From NCBI GenBank assembly GCA_902806595.1, contig CADCXC010000046.1, positions 248,001 to 312,000 of the forward strand: 64,000 nucleotides of DNA, in the 5' to 3' direction. The notes beneath the pieces are model-generated. The model searched no databases. It was not told where the DNA came from and saw only the letters and a program-made list of their open reading frames with translations. The translations under genes and the position numbers were made by a program. Shown piece after piece: positions 23,284-34,453 of this stretch (the stretch's first letter is position 1; the number at the start of each line of letters is the position of its first letter). The stretch is from Pyrenopolyporus hunteri. Lineage: Eukaryota; Ascomycota; Sordariomycetes; Xylariales; Hypoxylaceae.

Positions 23284-24281
23284 GACGGGTTACTGATTAT
23301 TTACGGTGTCCCTATAAACCGTACACAGGAAATCAGCTGTATTGAGTCGGTCAATTCGTCGCCCCAACTCCTCAGCTTAGGCACCTTAGTTTCCGCGGAA
23401 AGAATAATTCGAGGAATGCCGTCTGACTTTAAACAGACACCCGTAGACCGTTTCTATTATGTCACAAGGGGAGAGGTGCCAAGACGTTAAATTAGGGGCG
23501 GCTACGTACGTCCCGTGTATGCGGTGAGATGAAGATGCAAACAATTATTGGACAAGTAGCGATCGGGCGATTATACCTGCCATGGTGACGGAGTGTGAAG
23601 GAAAGGGCTTTTGATGCTGAAGCTATGGAGAAGGGAATGGGAGAAACGGCGACTGAGAGATGAGTTGTGAAGTATAACAAGCAGCGGGTGGGGTTGCGAA
23701 GTCATCTAGACCCTTAAGTCGCAGTGAAGAACCATAACCTTAATAGCCATTGTTACAATATATCAATCTATCGGAGCGGCAATTAGCACCCAGTTTGCTC
23801 TTTCGACGTTTAGCCGACCACCCACATTCACGTGAATCGGCTAAGTTTGAGTATCGAATGAGTAGATGGCGGGGGAAGACTTGGGATAGCTAGTCGAGTA
23901 CTAGAAGAAGTTATCAGGCTATGTATTTCAAGGGGACATTATAGATCTCTCTGCTTAACGAGGACTTATTCAGGAACAATGTAGCGGTAAATAAACTCAC
24001 CGCGGCACCCGAATAGTTACCTTCACCCCGCACATTAAAACATACACATTTCCATGGACAAGTCGTATGAAGTCATCCCTAACCTGCCGGTATAATTTCA
24101 AATTCAGGTACTGAAGCTTAGGTTATGACAAGCTTAGATACTGTACCATTCAACACCTATATTCCCTTCCAAGGCCGTTTCATCTTATCTGTTTTCTCAT
24201 ATCGTCTTTTAGCATCGTTCTCTGTTTATCTCTAGATAAAACACTCCTAGATAGCTCGAATACCAGCCTCGCTCCTCCTCT
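23284..24281. other. intergenic, protease promoter / GMC 3' flank
   Basis: About 1 kb containing the protease 5' flank and the 3' flank of the GMC oxidoreductase gene. No coding or RNA feature was recognised. Confidence 0.5.
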
Positions 24282-26120
24282 TCAGAGGCCTGACTTGATA
24301 ATCTCTGCGGCAAGCTCAGCAACTCCATACACGGAGGCCTGTGTGTTAGTGCGAGGGGTAATAGGGATAATGCTAGCATCACAAACACGCAGGTTTCGGC
24401 AACCATAGACGCGTAGCTGGGGACTGACAACGCCGCCCATCTCGCGCGGCATCATAGAGCATGTACCGGTGAAGTGACAAGCACCGACGGCAGACTCACG
24501 CACGTACCGTCGGACGTCATCCAAATTAGCGAATGAGATTGTTGGGTCGCGTTTGCCGCCCGGCTTAACGTGGCTCGCTAGCGGCTCCGTAGATATAATT
24601 TTCTCTAGGAATTGTAGGTGGTGTGCTAAAACCTCTACGTCGAGAGGATGGGTAAGGTATCCGGGGTCAATATTGGGGGATGACGAGCTGGACGCAGAGT
24701 TGATGTGTACTGATCCCCGTGATAGCGGATGTGCGAGCAACAGCGTCACGCGGACGTAGTTCTCCTCGCCCTCAAGGTCAGCTGCGGACGCCATTAATCC
24801 ATTGGAAGTGAATCTGCCGTAGGAGGGATTCGTCATGTAGCAACACGATGGCTCTGTAGGCGAACGGAGGACGGTTTCAACAAAGGACTCGTGTTTCCTA
24901 ATGAATGCTTCTGGTGTTTTGCCTGACCGAGTTTCCGAGCCGAGAGTTTCGAGGATTGCCGAAATGGCCTTGTCTCCCTCGTTCGTGTTGATTCCCGGGA
25001 ACGGAAGGTGTGCGACGTTGTTGACACCGCCTCTGGAAAAGGGGCCGGACTGTTTGGAGTAGGCATCAATGGCGGCCACGAGGGCATCTGGATCTTTGCG
25101 TGCAATACCATCCAAGGTCTCGAAGCCCTCTTGATCTGTAACTTCAACGTTCAAACTACACATCGGGTGATTCTGCAGGTTTTCACCAACGTGCGGGTTG
25201 TCGATGACAACATCGATGCCAAGAGATTGTAGGAGATCCTTATCACCTATACCTGACAGCTCAAGCAATTTAGGGGAGTTGAGGGCACCGGCCGTGATCA
25301 ATACTTCCTTCCGTGCATTTACCGTTTGTGGCTGCCCGTCTTTCGTAAATTGGACACCAACCGCGATAATTTCATCAGAGGCCTTATCGAAAAGAATTTT
25401 ATCCACGAGGGTACGAGTCCAGAGAGTTAAGTTTGGTCGGTCTTTTGCCAGCTCCAAGTAATCGTTGCCGGCGAAACTTCTCTCTTTCGTGGATGGGTTT
25501 ATAGTATCCGGGATCGTAAGGCCGCCGTACATTTCGCCGGAAAGAGGATCGTTAGTAACTGGGAATCCGAGTGCGCTTATGGTATCTCTCCAAACTTTGG
25601 GCCATCCATTATCTTCGCTAGGGTATGTCAACCGCAGCGGACCATTCCCTTGGATTTCACTTGACGGAAGAGTCAAGGTGTATGATTTCTTAAGGGCTTC
25701 GGAGTAGTTCGACCATTCCCAGCCTGGGCTACCTAGGCTCACCCATGCCTCAACGTTTGCCTTAGAAGTCGGACTAAATGCCAGACTATTTACACCACTG
25801 GAACCACCGACCATGCGTCCCTGGGGAAATACAAGTTCACGGCCCCCGAGTCCCTCCTAATTTAAATAGTAAGATAATATTCGCAAAGATGTGAAACTTA
25901 GTTTACTAACCTGAGGAGTGGTCTTCAACATCCAGGTAGCGTCGGTATTGATCAGAGCGGGCCATAGGGCAGGGATCTTGAGATGGGTATCATCTTTCAT
26001 ATCTTCGCCCGCCTCGATCACAAGCACCTTCGTGTGAGGATCTTCTGAGAGGCGCGTAGCAAGCACGAGGCCAGCCAGGCCTCCGCCAACAATGATGAAA
26101 TCAAAGTCTTCGGACGTCAT
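24282..26120 (-). CDS. GMC-family FAD oxidoreductase
   Basis: This is a glucose-methanol-choline oxidoreductase using FAD to oxidise an alcohol; the substrate is unknown. Exons 25911..26120 and 24282..25856 give 594 residues. The N-terminus holds the dinucleotide site IIVGGGLAGLVLATRLSE and then VLVIEAG. The first GMC signature region is GGRELVFPQGRMVGGSS. GALNSPKLLELSGIG is the second signature. The C-terminus has CHFTGTCSMM with the likely catalytic His and TNTQASVYGVAELAAEII, where Asn takes the second catalytic position (His or Asn in the family). There is no signal peptide, so the enzyme is probably intracellular, unlike secreted glucose or aryl-alcohol oxidases. Confidence 0.92.
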
Positions 26121-27715
26121 TGTATATTGCGTAGTGATTTAATCGTTACACTCACCAAAGGAATTTCGAAAGGGGGTGCCCGATTTTAGTATATATAGAA
26201 ATCGTCACATGTTTACCGCTGGTTTAGCGTGCCTATACCTAACTAGGGGCGGCATGTTGGTGCAGAACCTTCGTAGTGCGTGGAGAAATCGACGATGTGG
26301 ACGTAACTAACGGCTTCTATGGTGGATAATCGTTTCCTGCGAGAAATATCATGATGTGGTGCTGCTGTGCCACAGCAGTCTAATTAAGCGCGACGTGTGT
26401 CGAGTAGGGGCCCCGATATCTAGAACCCTAGTATCTATTCATTCATAGGCTATTGGAGACTTGGGCTTTAACGTTTCGGTTAGCCGGGCACTGTCAATAC
26501 AACGATGATACACATCCATAAACTAAGGCACTCGAATCCTGGGGGAGCATGGACTGCTGAGGGACTAGAAGAGAGTTGTTCTAGTGGCCATCCGGTTTTA
26601 TTCCCGAAGTCTGACCCACGCGTTCCGAATTCAATTATAACACGGTTGTGCGTAATACATTTAGCGTTTGATAGTGGAGAGAAATCGATCTCGCCTTACT
26701 CTCTTAGGATGCTGTAACCGTCTCGGTCGCTATAACGAATAGACATGAAGATGGGAAGGAAATCCGTAATAGGAGGTCGGCTCTATCTTCCTCATCATGA
26801 GAGACAGCTGAGGGAAATCAATAAAAAGGTGGTCCGTATCCGGGTGGAGTGTTGTGTCGAGGTATGATTAGCCGGGGCACGAGCAAACGGGGCAACGACA
26901 ACAACGGCGACGGGACTGTTTGCCAGAAAAGGGATATAGTCTCACTCAACACTATCATTCCAAACGGATTTATCCGCGCTAGAAGTGATAGTGGGACATC
27001 TTTTAGGAGGGCTAGGGAGGTATTTTTCGTTAAAATGGCCGCGATGACGAGTTCGTCTCGCCGGTGTGCCCGGACTCACGTATGATCTAGGACTTAAATA
27101 GGGGCTATGGCTGTTCTCGACGAGTTGGGCAACCGTAAGGGCTTCGCTAGGCAAAGGTAACCCGAACTATGGCTACCTAGAAAGCGGACATCGCGTTGAG
27201 CACTTGACAGAATGTATTCTAATTTGGCTTGTAAACTGTTCATTGGAATGTTAGGCCATGATCTACATAATCACAGAGACGGTACGAATTTGCTGGACTT
27301 TGGGAACAGTGTATGGTAGTCTAGATTAATCCCTCTCACAATAGATCATAATACGTATAGACAATGTGCCCTATTGTAACTTTTAATTTTGAACGCCGGC
27401 AGCGGGCGGGTTGGACTTATTCATTTCATAACATGGCCCGGACGTATAAAACGCGGAATACCGCTTGAGTAGGTGTATAAGATAGTTTATTGTCACTGGT
27501 CGAACTCCGGCGAAGTTCTTCGGTGATGTAGACCATTCATGACCATTGTCATACAGCCCATCTAAACCGTATACAACTCTATGTACAGAATATCGAGAAA
27601 TGTTATATCATTTAAGAATTACAGAATATATTGTAAATATCAGCTCGGAACTGCGAGTATCATGTAAGAGAACGAGAATAATTGAGGATGAGAATATATA
27701 CTTGTCCCGGGACTC
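26121..27715. other. intergenic, GMC promoter
   Basis: About 1.6 kb upstream of the GMC gene and downstream of the DHA2 transporter. The TATA-like box at 26190 is listed separately. Small open frames such as 26849..27085 have no domain. No transposon ends or tRNA were recognised. Confidence 0.5.
26190..26197 (-). promoter_or_regulatory. TATA-like box of the GMC gene
   Basis: TATATATA lies about 70 bases upstream of the GMC start codon at 26120, read on the minus strand. Spacing is reasonable for a fungal core promoter. Assignment is from pattern only. Confidence 0.4.
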
Positions 27716-29652
27716 CTACGACTCACTCGTAGGTTCATTGTCGGCGGGCTTGTTCTCCACAGAAGAACCCTCGGGGGTGTCTTCGGTGGCTTTCTTCTCC
27801 GGCTGCTTCAGGGAGAGCCAGTCCATGAAGATAGGCCCGGCAATGGACAGTGCGCTAAGAGCAACGGCGACGTAAAAGGTCTGGTTCAGGGCACTGTTGT
27901 ATGCCTCCAGGACACCGGGCAACTGGCCAGCCGAGACGCTCTCCCTAATTGAAGTGGCACCGCTGTTGATGACGGAGAGTGGATCGACTTCAGGGGCTTG
28001 AACAGCCAGGTTTTTGATCAGCTGGTTCTGGAAGACGGTTTGGGCTACGGCTAGGAAGATGGAAGAAGAGAGCGTCTGCGTGAACGTCAAGATAGAAGTT
28101 GCCAAAGGCATATCAGCCATGGGGACGGCAACCTGGGCAACAAGCATGACGTTTTGCGCACCCAGACCCGCGCCGGCCGCAACTATTACCTGATATCCGA
28201 ACCAATACCCAATAGTAGAGTCGACCTTCAGAGAGCTGAGAAGACCCGAGCCGACAGCGGTAAGGGCTGAGGAAGCGATGAGCAGGGGCGTGAACACGCC
28301 TAGCGCGGTGGCGAGGCCTCCACCAATCATGGAGAAGACGACGAGACCAAGGATAAGAGGCAGATTGTCAATACCAGATTGGGTAGCCGATACGCCTTTG
28401 ACAGCCTGGAACCAGATCGGCAGGAAATAGGAGAAGACGAATAGAGCGCCGCCCATGCATACTCCATACCACATACCGCCTAGGATATTCTTATTTTTCA
28501 GGACACGCATGGGAACAGTAGCCCGATCCTTCTGCCAGATTTCGACACACCAGAAGATGCAAGCCAGAACACCAAAAACGACGAACAGAGCGATGATTCG
28601 ACCATCATTCCAGGGATAGAGGGCTCCGCCCCATTGCAAGGCGAGGAGAAGTGAAACCACGGAGGGAATGAGGAAGAATGTCCCCGGAAGATCGAATTGC
28701 TTGACCTGTTCCTTCAAGGATAAGCCGGGTTGGGTGGGAGGCTTGTTCGGCAAGAAGAGAATGATGAACAGGATAGCAATGCCGCCGAGTGGAAGATTGA
28801 TGTAAAAGCACCATCGCCAGGTTACATGGTCTGTGAAAGCGCCTCCTAAGCTGCGTCTAAGGTTAGAAATGTTGGCGTGTGGAAGAGGTATGTTTGTTGC
28901 TCACAGAGGACCAGCGACACTGGCAATGCCGTGCATACTCGCTAACAAACCGGTATAGACGGGCCGCTGGCGGAGGGGAACCGAGGTCGCTAGAATAATG
29001 ATAGCCCCTGAGAAGATGCCAGCAGCGCCAACGCCGGAGATGGTTCGACCACCAATCAGGACGGCGGAGGACGGGGAGACGGCGGCGATGAGGGAACCGA
29101 TCTCGAAAATGGCGACGCCTGCGAGGAAGACCCATTTCACGGAATACATCATGTAGAACTTCCCGGACATCAACTGCAAGGCGCAAACGGCGAAGAGGTA
29201 CGAGCTACCGTACCAGGCCACATCGTCGAGGGAGTTGAATTCGTTGGTGATTCGAGGGATGGCGGTGGCGAGAATGGTACCGTCCTTGAGAATAGGGTCA
29301 GGGGGTGTTTATGCGCGAATCGAATTGGTTGTCATCGACGGTGACGGCGACTGCGATTGCAACTTACCAAAGACACGACGAGCATGGCCATGCAGAGAGC
29401 GATGGTCAAGAGAACCAACTTCCAGAACGGAGGATATTCCTGCTCGGCATCGGCGGCGGCAGCGTCAACAACGGGCTCGCTCTTTTCTACTTGTTGCTTT
29501 TCGACATCCTGCGCATCATCTTGCAGGCGCGATTGCACGGCGGCTTCTTGGCTATTTACTTTCTCGAGCGTCGTAGAATCGTGGACGGTGGAAGACACCG
29601 AGGCCGCGGTGGCCGTGGTAGAAGAAGCGGGCATATCGTCTGGGGGTCGCAT
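27716..29652 (-). CDS. MFS multidrug efflux transporter, DHA2 (14-TM) type
   Basis: This is a plasma membrane drug:proton antiporter of the DHA2/14-spanner group, common next to secondary metabolism and detoxification genes. Exons 29368..29652, 28905..29284 and 27716..28850 give 599 residues. A hydrophilic cytosolic N-terminus of about 75 residues precedes TM1. LDGTILATAIPRIT and DVAWYGSSYLFAVCALQ are hallmark TM1-TM2 sequences. Motif C is VAGPLLGGAFTDHVTWRWCF, followed by YINLPLGGIAI. The C-tail is charged and acidic. The second intron ends at GACGCAG rather than at the closer TTAG, because only the former restores LLGGAF. It is divergent from the 2-oxoglutarate oxygenase gene, sharing 1.2 kb of promoter DNA. 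Confidence 0.92.
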
Positions 29653-30845
29653 CGCGGGCAGAAACGAAGAAGCAAAAAAAGCAGAAAAGAGCTTAAAGGG
29701 TCGAAATTCTACATGTCAGCGTGGTATGGTCAACTCGAAAACAACATCGCGAACTTGGAGGCGCGCAACGGTTGTGCTTATAAGAAGACACCACGACCGC
29801 TAATACCAAGGATACCAAGAATACCAAGAAACCAGCAGCGTGGGTGAGTCACGCCGGGTTTGAAGATCTTGGAATACGGGGGCTGTGTCCCTTGCCCCAG
29901 ATGGAGCTGCAAACTAAGGCGACAGATGAATAGGGCAAAAATAAAATAAAAATTACTATTAAAAAAGAGAGATGAAAAAGATTTCAGGGTCTCGTTCGCA
30001 GGTGTTTGCGCGCGACGCCGATTGGCCAATCGTTACGGGAGCCCCGCTAGCCGAGCACTATCTTCCCAGGCGTTTAGGGCATTTATGCAGTACACAGGCG
30101 GCGGGCCGTGCCGCTAAGCTATAGTGAGTTTAGGGCCCGTATACAAATTAAATGCCCCTAATTTGGGTGTGACAGTCCCTAACGGTCATGCAGCTAGTGG
30201 GCCGGGGTATGACGCAACCTTACATACCGCCGGTACTGAGGTATACGATCGGGGAAAATTTATATATTAAATACATACTACTACGTATATGATAAGGAGG
30301 TAGTAAGTTAGTAGGCAAAGATCTAATATAAGCTCGAATCTACTCCGTAATTGTTTAAGGGGTGAGTATAAAAATTATCTATAATATACCTAGATAATAG
30401 CTAATATCTGGTAGCGGTTGAGACTTGGCAATGGGGAACTAGTAACGTTATATCAGATCAGGATAACGCCCTATTCATATAGTACTACGAGTCTAAGAGA
30501 CATGCCCCTTTTTATTTCTTACAATGGAAGGTGATAGCCTCTACGCTCATAAGAGCTATCTAAATTTTTAAATATAGAAAGGAGTGTTAAAGGAATTATT
30601 TACTTAGATATGAATGTACGTACAAAACCCAACTTGTCCTACGGTGATATACCCCTCCAAACTACCATCTTCTTATCAATACCACCCGTATAGCCTATCT
30701 AGCTAGTAAGTCCGGCGTTCCCGAGGAAGCGTTGCCAGCAGGCCGTAGATAGATAGATATCTTAGAAACATAGGCCCCAAGGTGTACGCCCTCCCCTCAT
30801 ATTGAACTTAGAGTTGTCTTGATCTGAAAGGTTATACGTTACACG
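29653..30845. other. divergent intergenic region, MFS/oxygenase
   Basis: This is shared upstream DNA of the DHA2 transporter and the oxygenase. Near the MFS side, three copies of an ATACCAAGA-type unit lie at 29804-29830. From about 30240 to 30640 the DNA is notably AT-rich with no open frame, which may be degenerated sequence. Confidence 0.5.
29804..29830. repeat. 3 x 9-bp ATACCAAG(A/G) tandem repeat
   Basis: Three consecutive near-identical nonamers lie in the 5' flank of the DHA2 transporter, about 150 bases upstream of its start codon. Function is unknown; it may be simple slippage. Confidence 0.7.
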
Positions 30846-31928
30846 ATGGTTATTACCCAGGACGCAAAATTTACGATTCCTGTCATCGACATTTCCGGCT
30901 ACGTCGAGGGTGATCCATCTCGAACAGCAGAGATCGCCGAAGAGCTGAACGCCGCGTGTCGCGCTCCTGGCTTCTTTCAGATCGTCGGCCACGATGTTTC
31001 TACCGAGTTACGCACGCGCCTCTTCGACAAAGTCGCCCAGTTCTTCTCTCTCCCTATGGCCAAAAAAACTGCGCTGCGCCGTGGCGTTTCCGAAAACGGT
31101 GCGAGGGGATACGAGGATATCGGAGCCGTTATATTGGAGGATGACTTAAAAGACCAGAGAGAAGGCTTCATGATAGGCCCCGATCAACCTCCACGGAGGT
31201 TCCTCCAAGGCCGAAATCTGTGGCCTGAAGAGAGTGACTGTCCCGGCTTTCGATCGGCCATGGAGGAATATTTCGCGGCCGTGCGAAATCTCAGCGTGAA
31301 AATGTTCCGCTTGCTAGCGTTGAGTTTACATCTCGATGAGCACTACTTTGACGCTTTTGTGGATAGCCAAGACTGTCAGAAAATAAACCTGGGATATGCG
31401 TTATAGTAGTGAATACTAACCGGCTATGCTAGCAATTTCAATGTGTCGGGCACATAGATACCCCCGAGGCACCGTGGAGTCAATAAAGGATTCCCGTGGG
31501 ACCGGCGCCCACACTGATTTCGGTGCTATGACTTTATTACTCCAGGATGACAGTGAGAGCACATTACCTGGCTGTTTCTACTTGGCACTAACACGTCACT
31601 AGTTGGTGGCTTAGAAGTCTTCCATCGACCTAGCAGCACGTGGAATGCCGTGCCATACGTTAAAGACGCATATGTTGTCAACCTAGGCGACATGATGGAA
31701 CGATGGACCAACGGTCGATATACCTCAACCCTACATCGAGTGATTACCCCTATTTCAAGTAAAGATAGGTATAGTGTAGTGCTATTTAACGAGGGATTGT
31801 TGGATCAGGTTATCGAGTGCATTCCGACCTGTCTCGAACCCGGGGAGACCCCTCGGCATCCGCCTGTAACGGTGGAAGCGCACTTACGAAAACGGTACGA
31901 AGAGACCTATATTGGGACCAAGGATTAA
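30846..31928 (+). CDS. Fe(II)/2-oxoglutarate-dependent oxygenase (isopenicillin-N-synthase-like)
   Basis: This is a non-heme iron dioxygenase with the isopenicillin N synthase fold; the substrate is unknown. Three exons (30846..31374, 31433..31552, 31603..31928) give 324 residues. The N-terminal domain begins FTIPVIDISGY and contains GFFQIVGH. The iron ligands are His203 and Asp205 (GAHTDFGAMTLLLQDD) and His261 (STLHRV). Arg272 in RYSV would bind 2-oxoglutarate. The first intron uses a GTCAGA donor and has a TACTAAC branch site. This splice is the one that restores CRAHRYP before the HxD motif; reading through meets a stop at 31404. Convergent with the ACS transporter at 32117. Confidence 0.88.
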
Positions 31929-32116
31929 CAAGGAATTTGGTGGCTACTGGGATACTATGTGCTTGCTATCTGGTATGGAAGTCAATGGCCAATTGTCATG
32001 TACTAAGATCATGTTAAGTATTACTTCCAATCCAATATTTTTCTATTCGATATCCTCGGATCTCACATCGCATACTATCAAGCATATACGGTAGCAATAA
32101 CGCGTGTTTCTGTACA

Positions 32117-33780
32117 TCACAATGCGTACCTATACTCCGGCCTCTCTTTACCGCCGCTGAAGTGAACTGCCTCACCCCTATCCAGTTTCTTGTTAAGCAA
32201 CCGGAAATGCTCTCTCAACCCGAGGCACAGAACCATAAATACCGCCTGGCAGCAGGCAACCGTAATAAGGGCTGGCTTGTATACGGGTGCGTCTTGAGCT
32301 CTGAAGACAGCTGAGCTGATTATCCCCGCAAGATTCTGTGCCATAAAATTGAGGCCCAATCGGAATGCCCTTCCGGTCGTTGTCGTAGTGTTTGATGCGA
32401 CCCAGACGGGGATAAGAATACCGGGCGTAAAATTCCCAAACGTCAACAGATAAGTAAGGAAGTACCCGACCTGCACATGCTTGACGAGATCGAGGACCGC
32501 GAGGAGAATCCAAGCCAAAAAGGAGACGAAAAGTGTTCCACAGGCAATATTGGCGCGTTGCTGAAGCTTGTCGGACACCCAAGTAGTCGCTAGCTGAACG
32601 GCGGCGGCGGTAAGGTTGGGTCCGACGGTGTAAAGATTCGCCTTCGAAGGTGTAATGGCAATGCGTTTGACAATAGTCTATTCTACGTTAGTAGGCTGTT
32701 TCAGCGCTGGTTATCATATGGTTAGGCATAGGTACCGGTAAAAAGTTCGAGCTGCTAGCAACTCCTACACCATAAAGTAGTGGCATCAAAGTGAAGACCC
32801 ATGTAGTCCAATCTTTAACTTCCTTAGCAACATCTTCCCAACGGAACTTTTTATCCACGTCTTGTGAGTCTTCCGCTAAACGCAATTGTGACAGTCGTTT
32901 TTCCTCATCAGAAAACCACCTTGATTTTTCAATGCTATGTGGAAGGATCAGGAATAGCAGTAAGCCGACACCCACGGTGAGTGCTCCTTCGATGATAAAT
33001 AAATCTAACACTTATTAGAAATCAGCGGCCAAGAGGTATGCTGTCACTTACTATTACCCAGTTAGCACTTATATATGAAGCATAATAAGGAGATAATCTC
33101 TCACCATTGCCAACCCCTTAAAGCTTTTTCCCATTGGAAAACAGACCAGGCGATTAAGCCCGAGATAGCACCTGCGATGAACCCCATACAGCCAAATATG
33201 CTAGTTCGGAAGCTCAACTCTCGCCTCGTGTAGAATAGACTACAGTAGAATATAGCACAGGGGAAGAACGCCGCTTCAACTGCACCCATGAATATTCTCG
33301 TTGCCAATATTCCACCGAAGTTCTTCGTCGCGGCTGCGCACATGGCCATTGCGCCCCAGCACGTCATGATGATTGGGATGACCACGGCGGGATTGAACCG
33401 CTTTGATAAGAGAGTGAATGGAACATTCATCAGGGCGTAGGGGATGTAGAATAGGATTAGGAGCAGCGAGAATTGGTTCCCTACAAGACCTAAGTCTTTT
33501 TCGAGTGTATCCGTCTTAGCGTTTCCGAGGTTCGCTCGATCAAGCGTGTGTGTAAGATATGCCATCGCTGGCCTCGTTAGCCGTGGTGACAATTTGGATC
33601 GTCGTAACCGTAGAGCAGGTCGAGTTACATACCTAATGCGGGCATTAGAATTAAATCGGTCTTCCAGACAAGCCGCTTCTCGAGGTCCTTATCTCGAGAC
33701 TCCTGACTACTACTGGAGTCGGAGCCGATGGCTACGACGTTGGCGTCTGCCCGCTTCTCTTCGTCTTCAATTGTCACCAT
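32117..33780 (-). CDS. MFS transporter, anion:cation symporter (allantoate permease-like), frame problem in exon 2/3 junction
   Basis: This is an ACS-family major facilitator, a group that imports organic anions, vitamins or small peptides. Exons read 33633..33780, about 33105..33567, 32736..33004 and 32117..32677. They cover LEKRLVWKTDLILMPAL, YLTHTLDRANLGNAK, EGALTVGVGLLLFLILP, SKANLYTVGPNL and NFTPGILIPVWVA. The N-terminus is acidic and Ser-rich. Three of the four exon parts join cleanly. The junction after LRGWQ does not. The only good donor (GTGAGA at 33104) leaves phase 2, while both acceptors that avoid stops (before 33010 and 33004) need phase 1. One extra base at the donor would explain it. 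The gene may be a recent pseudogene, or the sequence may contain an error. Confidence 0.75.
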
Positions 33781-34453
33781 CGCTCTACTCTTGTTGAGTT
33801 AGGATACTAATAGAGCAGATTGAAGATAAATTCAAATTAGATAGATAAAGAGCTAAGACAGTAGGAATAGGCCCCCCTTCATAGACGATATCGAACTTAT
33901 TATAGTCTCGTCAGGGGTATTGGACGAAGGCACCTTAACCAGGACTTCGGGACGGACTAATGCTACCTCGCTTCTGCCATGTGAAGGTACTATCTTGAGG
34001 GCAACGTAGATGATAATCCCCTGATTAGTCGGCCTTACTTCTCATTTTGGGCTCTAGGCTCATAGATGAGTTACTAACTAACGAACCCGCCAGGAATAGC
34101 CCCGCCACTATCATTGAGGAGTAAATAACACCAAAGGGTTCAACCCGAATAGCTCTGCATAGGGGCTGTTCGGCTTGCTTAAAACCGATGGCACACGAGG
34201 TCCTCATCATACGGCATCGGAGTATGGGATCACGCAATCGCGCTATTATACCAGGGATCGGGACAGAGAGCCGTGTAGATGCGACAGCGGGGGAGACTAA
34301 TACTACCAAGCCCATCGAGGAGCCTGTATAGGCCGTTCCCCACTTCGGTCAGGAGAGAATAATTCGGCATCGAGACTTAATATTTGGTTGAGATCCCTTA
34401 CAGAGTATGATGAAGGTTTCAGACTGTCTCTGTGGTTATAAGATTTAATTACT
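33781..34453. other. divergent intergenic region, ACS transporter/dipeptidase
   Basis: This is shared upstream DNA of two divergent genes. The minus-strand frame at 34025..34315 lacks any recognisable domain and matching splice signals. No other feature was seen. Confidence 0.5.

Noticed and set aside
26526..26545. CTCGAATCC word resembling a tRNA T-loop
   Set aside because: No matching acceptor, D or anticodon stems could be folded around it. No tRNA is called.
26505..27154. Small frames upstream of the GMC gene as a possible regulator
   Set aside because: No zinc cluster, bZIP or other DNA-binding motif is visible on either strand.
29305..29847. 180-codon plus-strand frame opposite the DHA2 transporter start
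   Set aside because: It is opposite the well-supported first exon of the MFS gene and its leader, with a low-complexity RIPRIPRIP tail from a 9-bp repeat.
34025..34315. 96-codon minus-strand frame between ACS transporter and dipeptidase
   Set aside because: A hydrophobic patch only. There are no conserved motifs, and it lies in promoter DNA of two genes.
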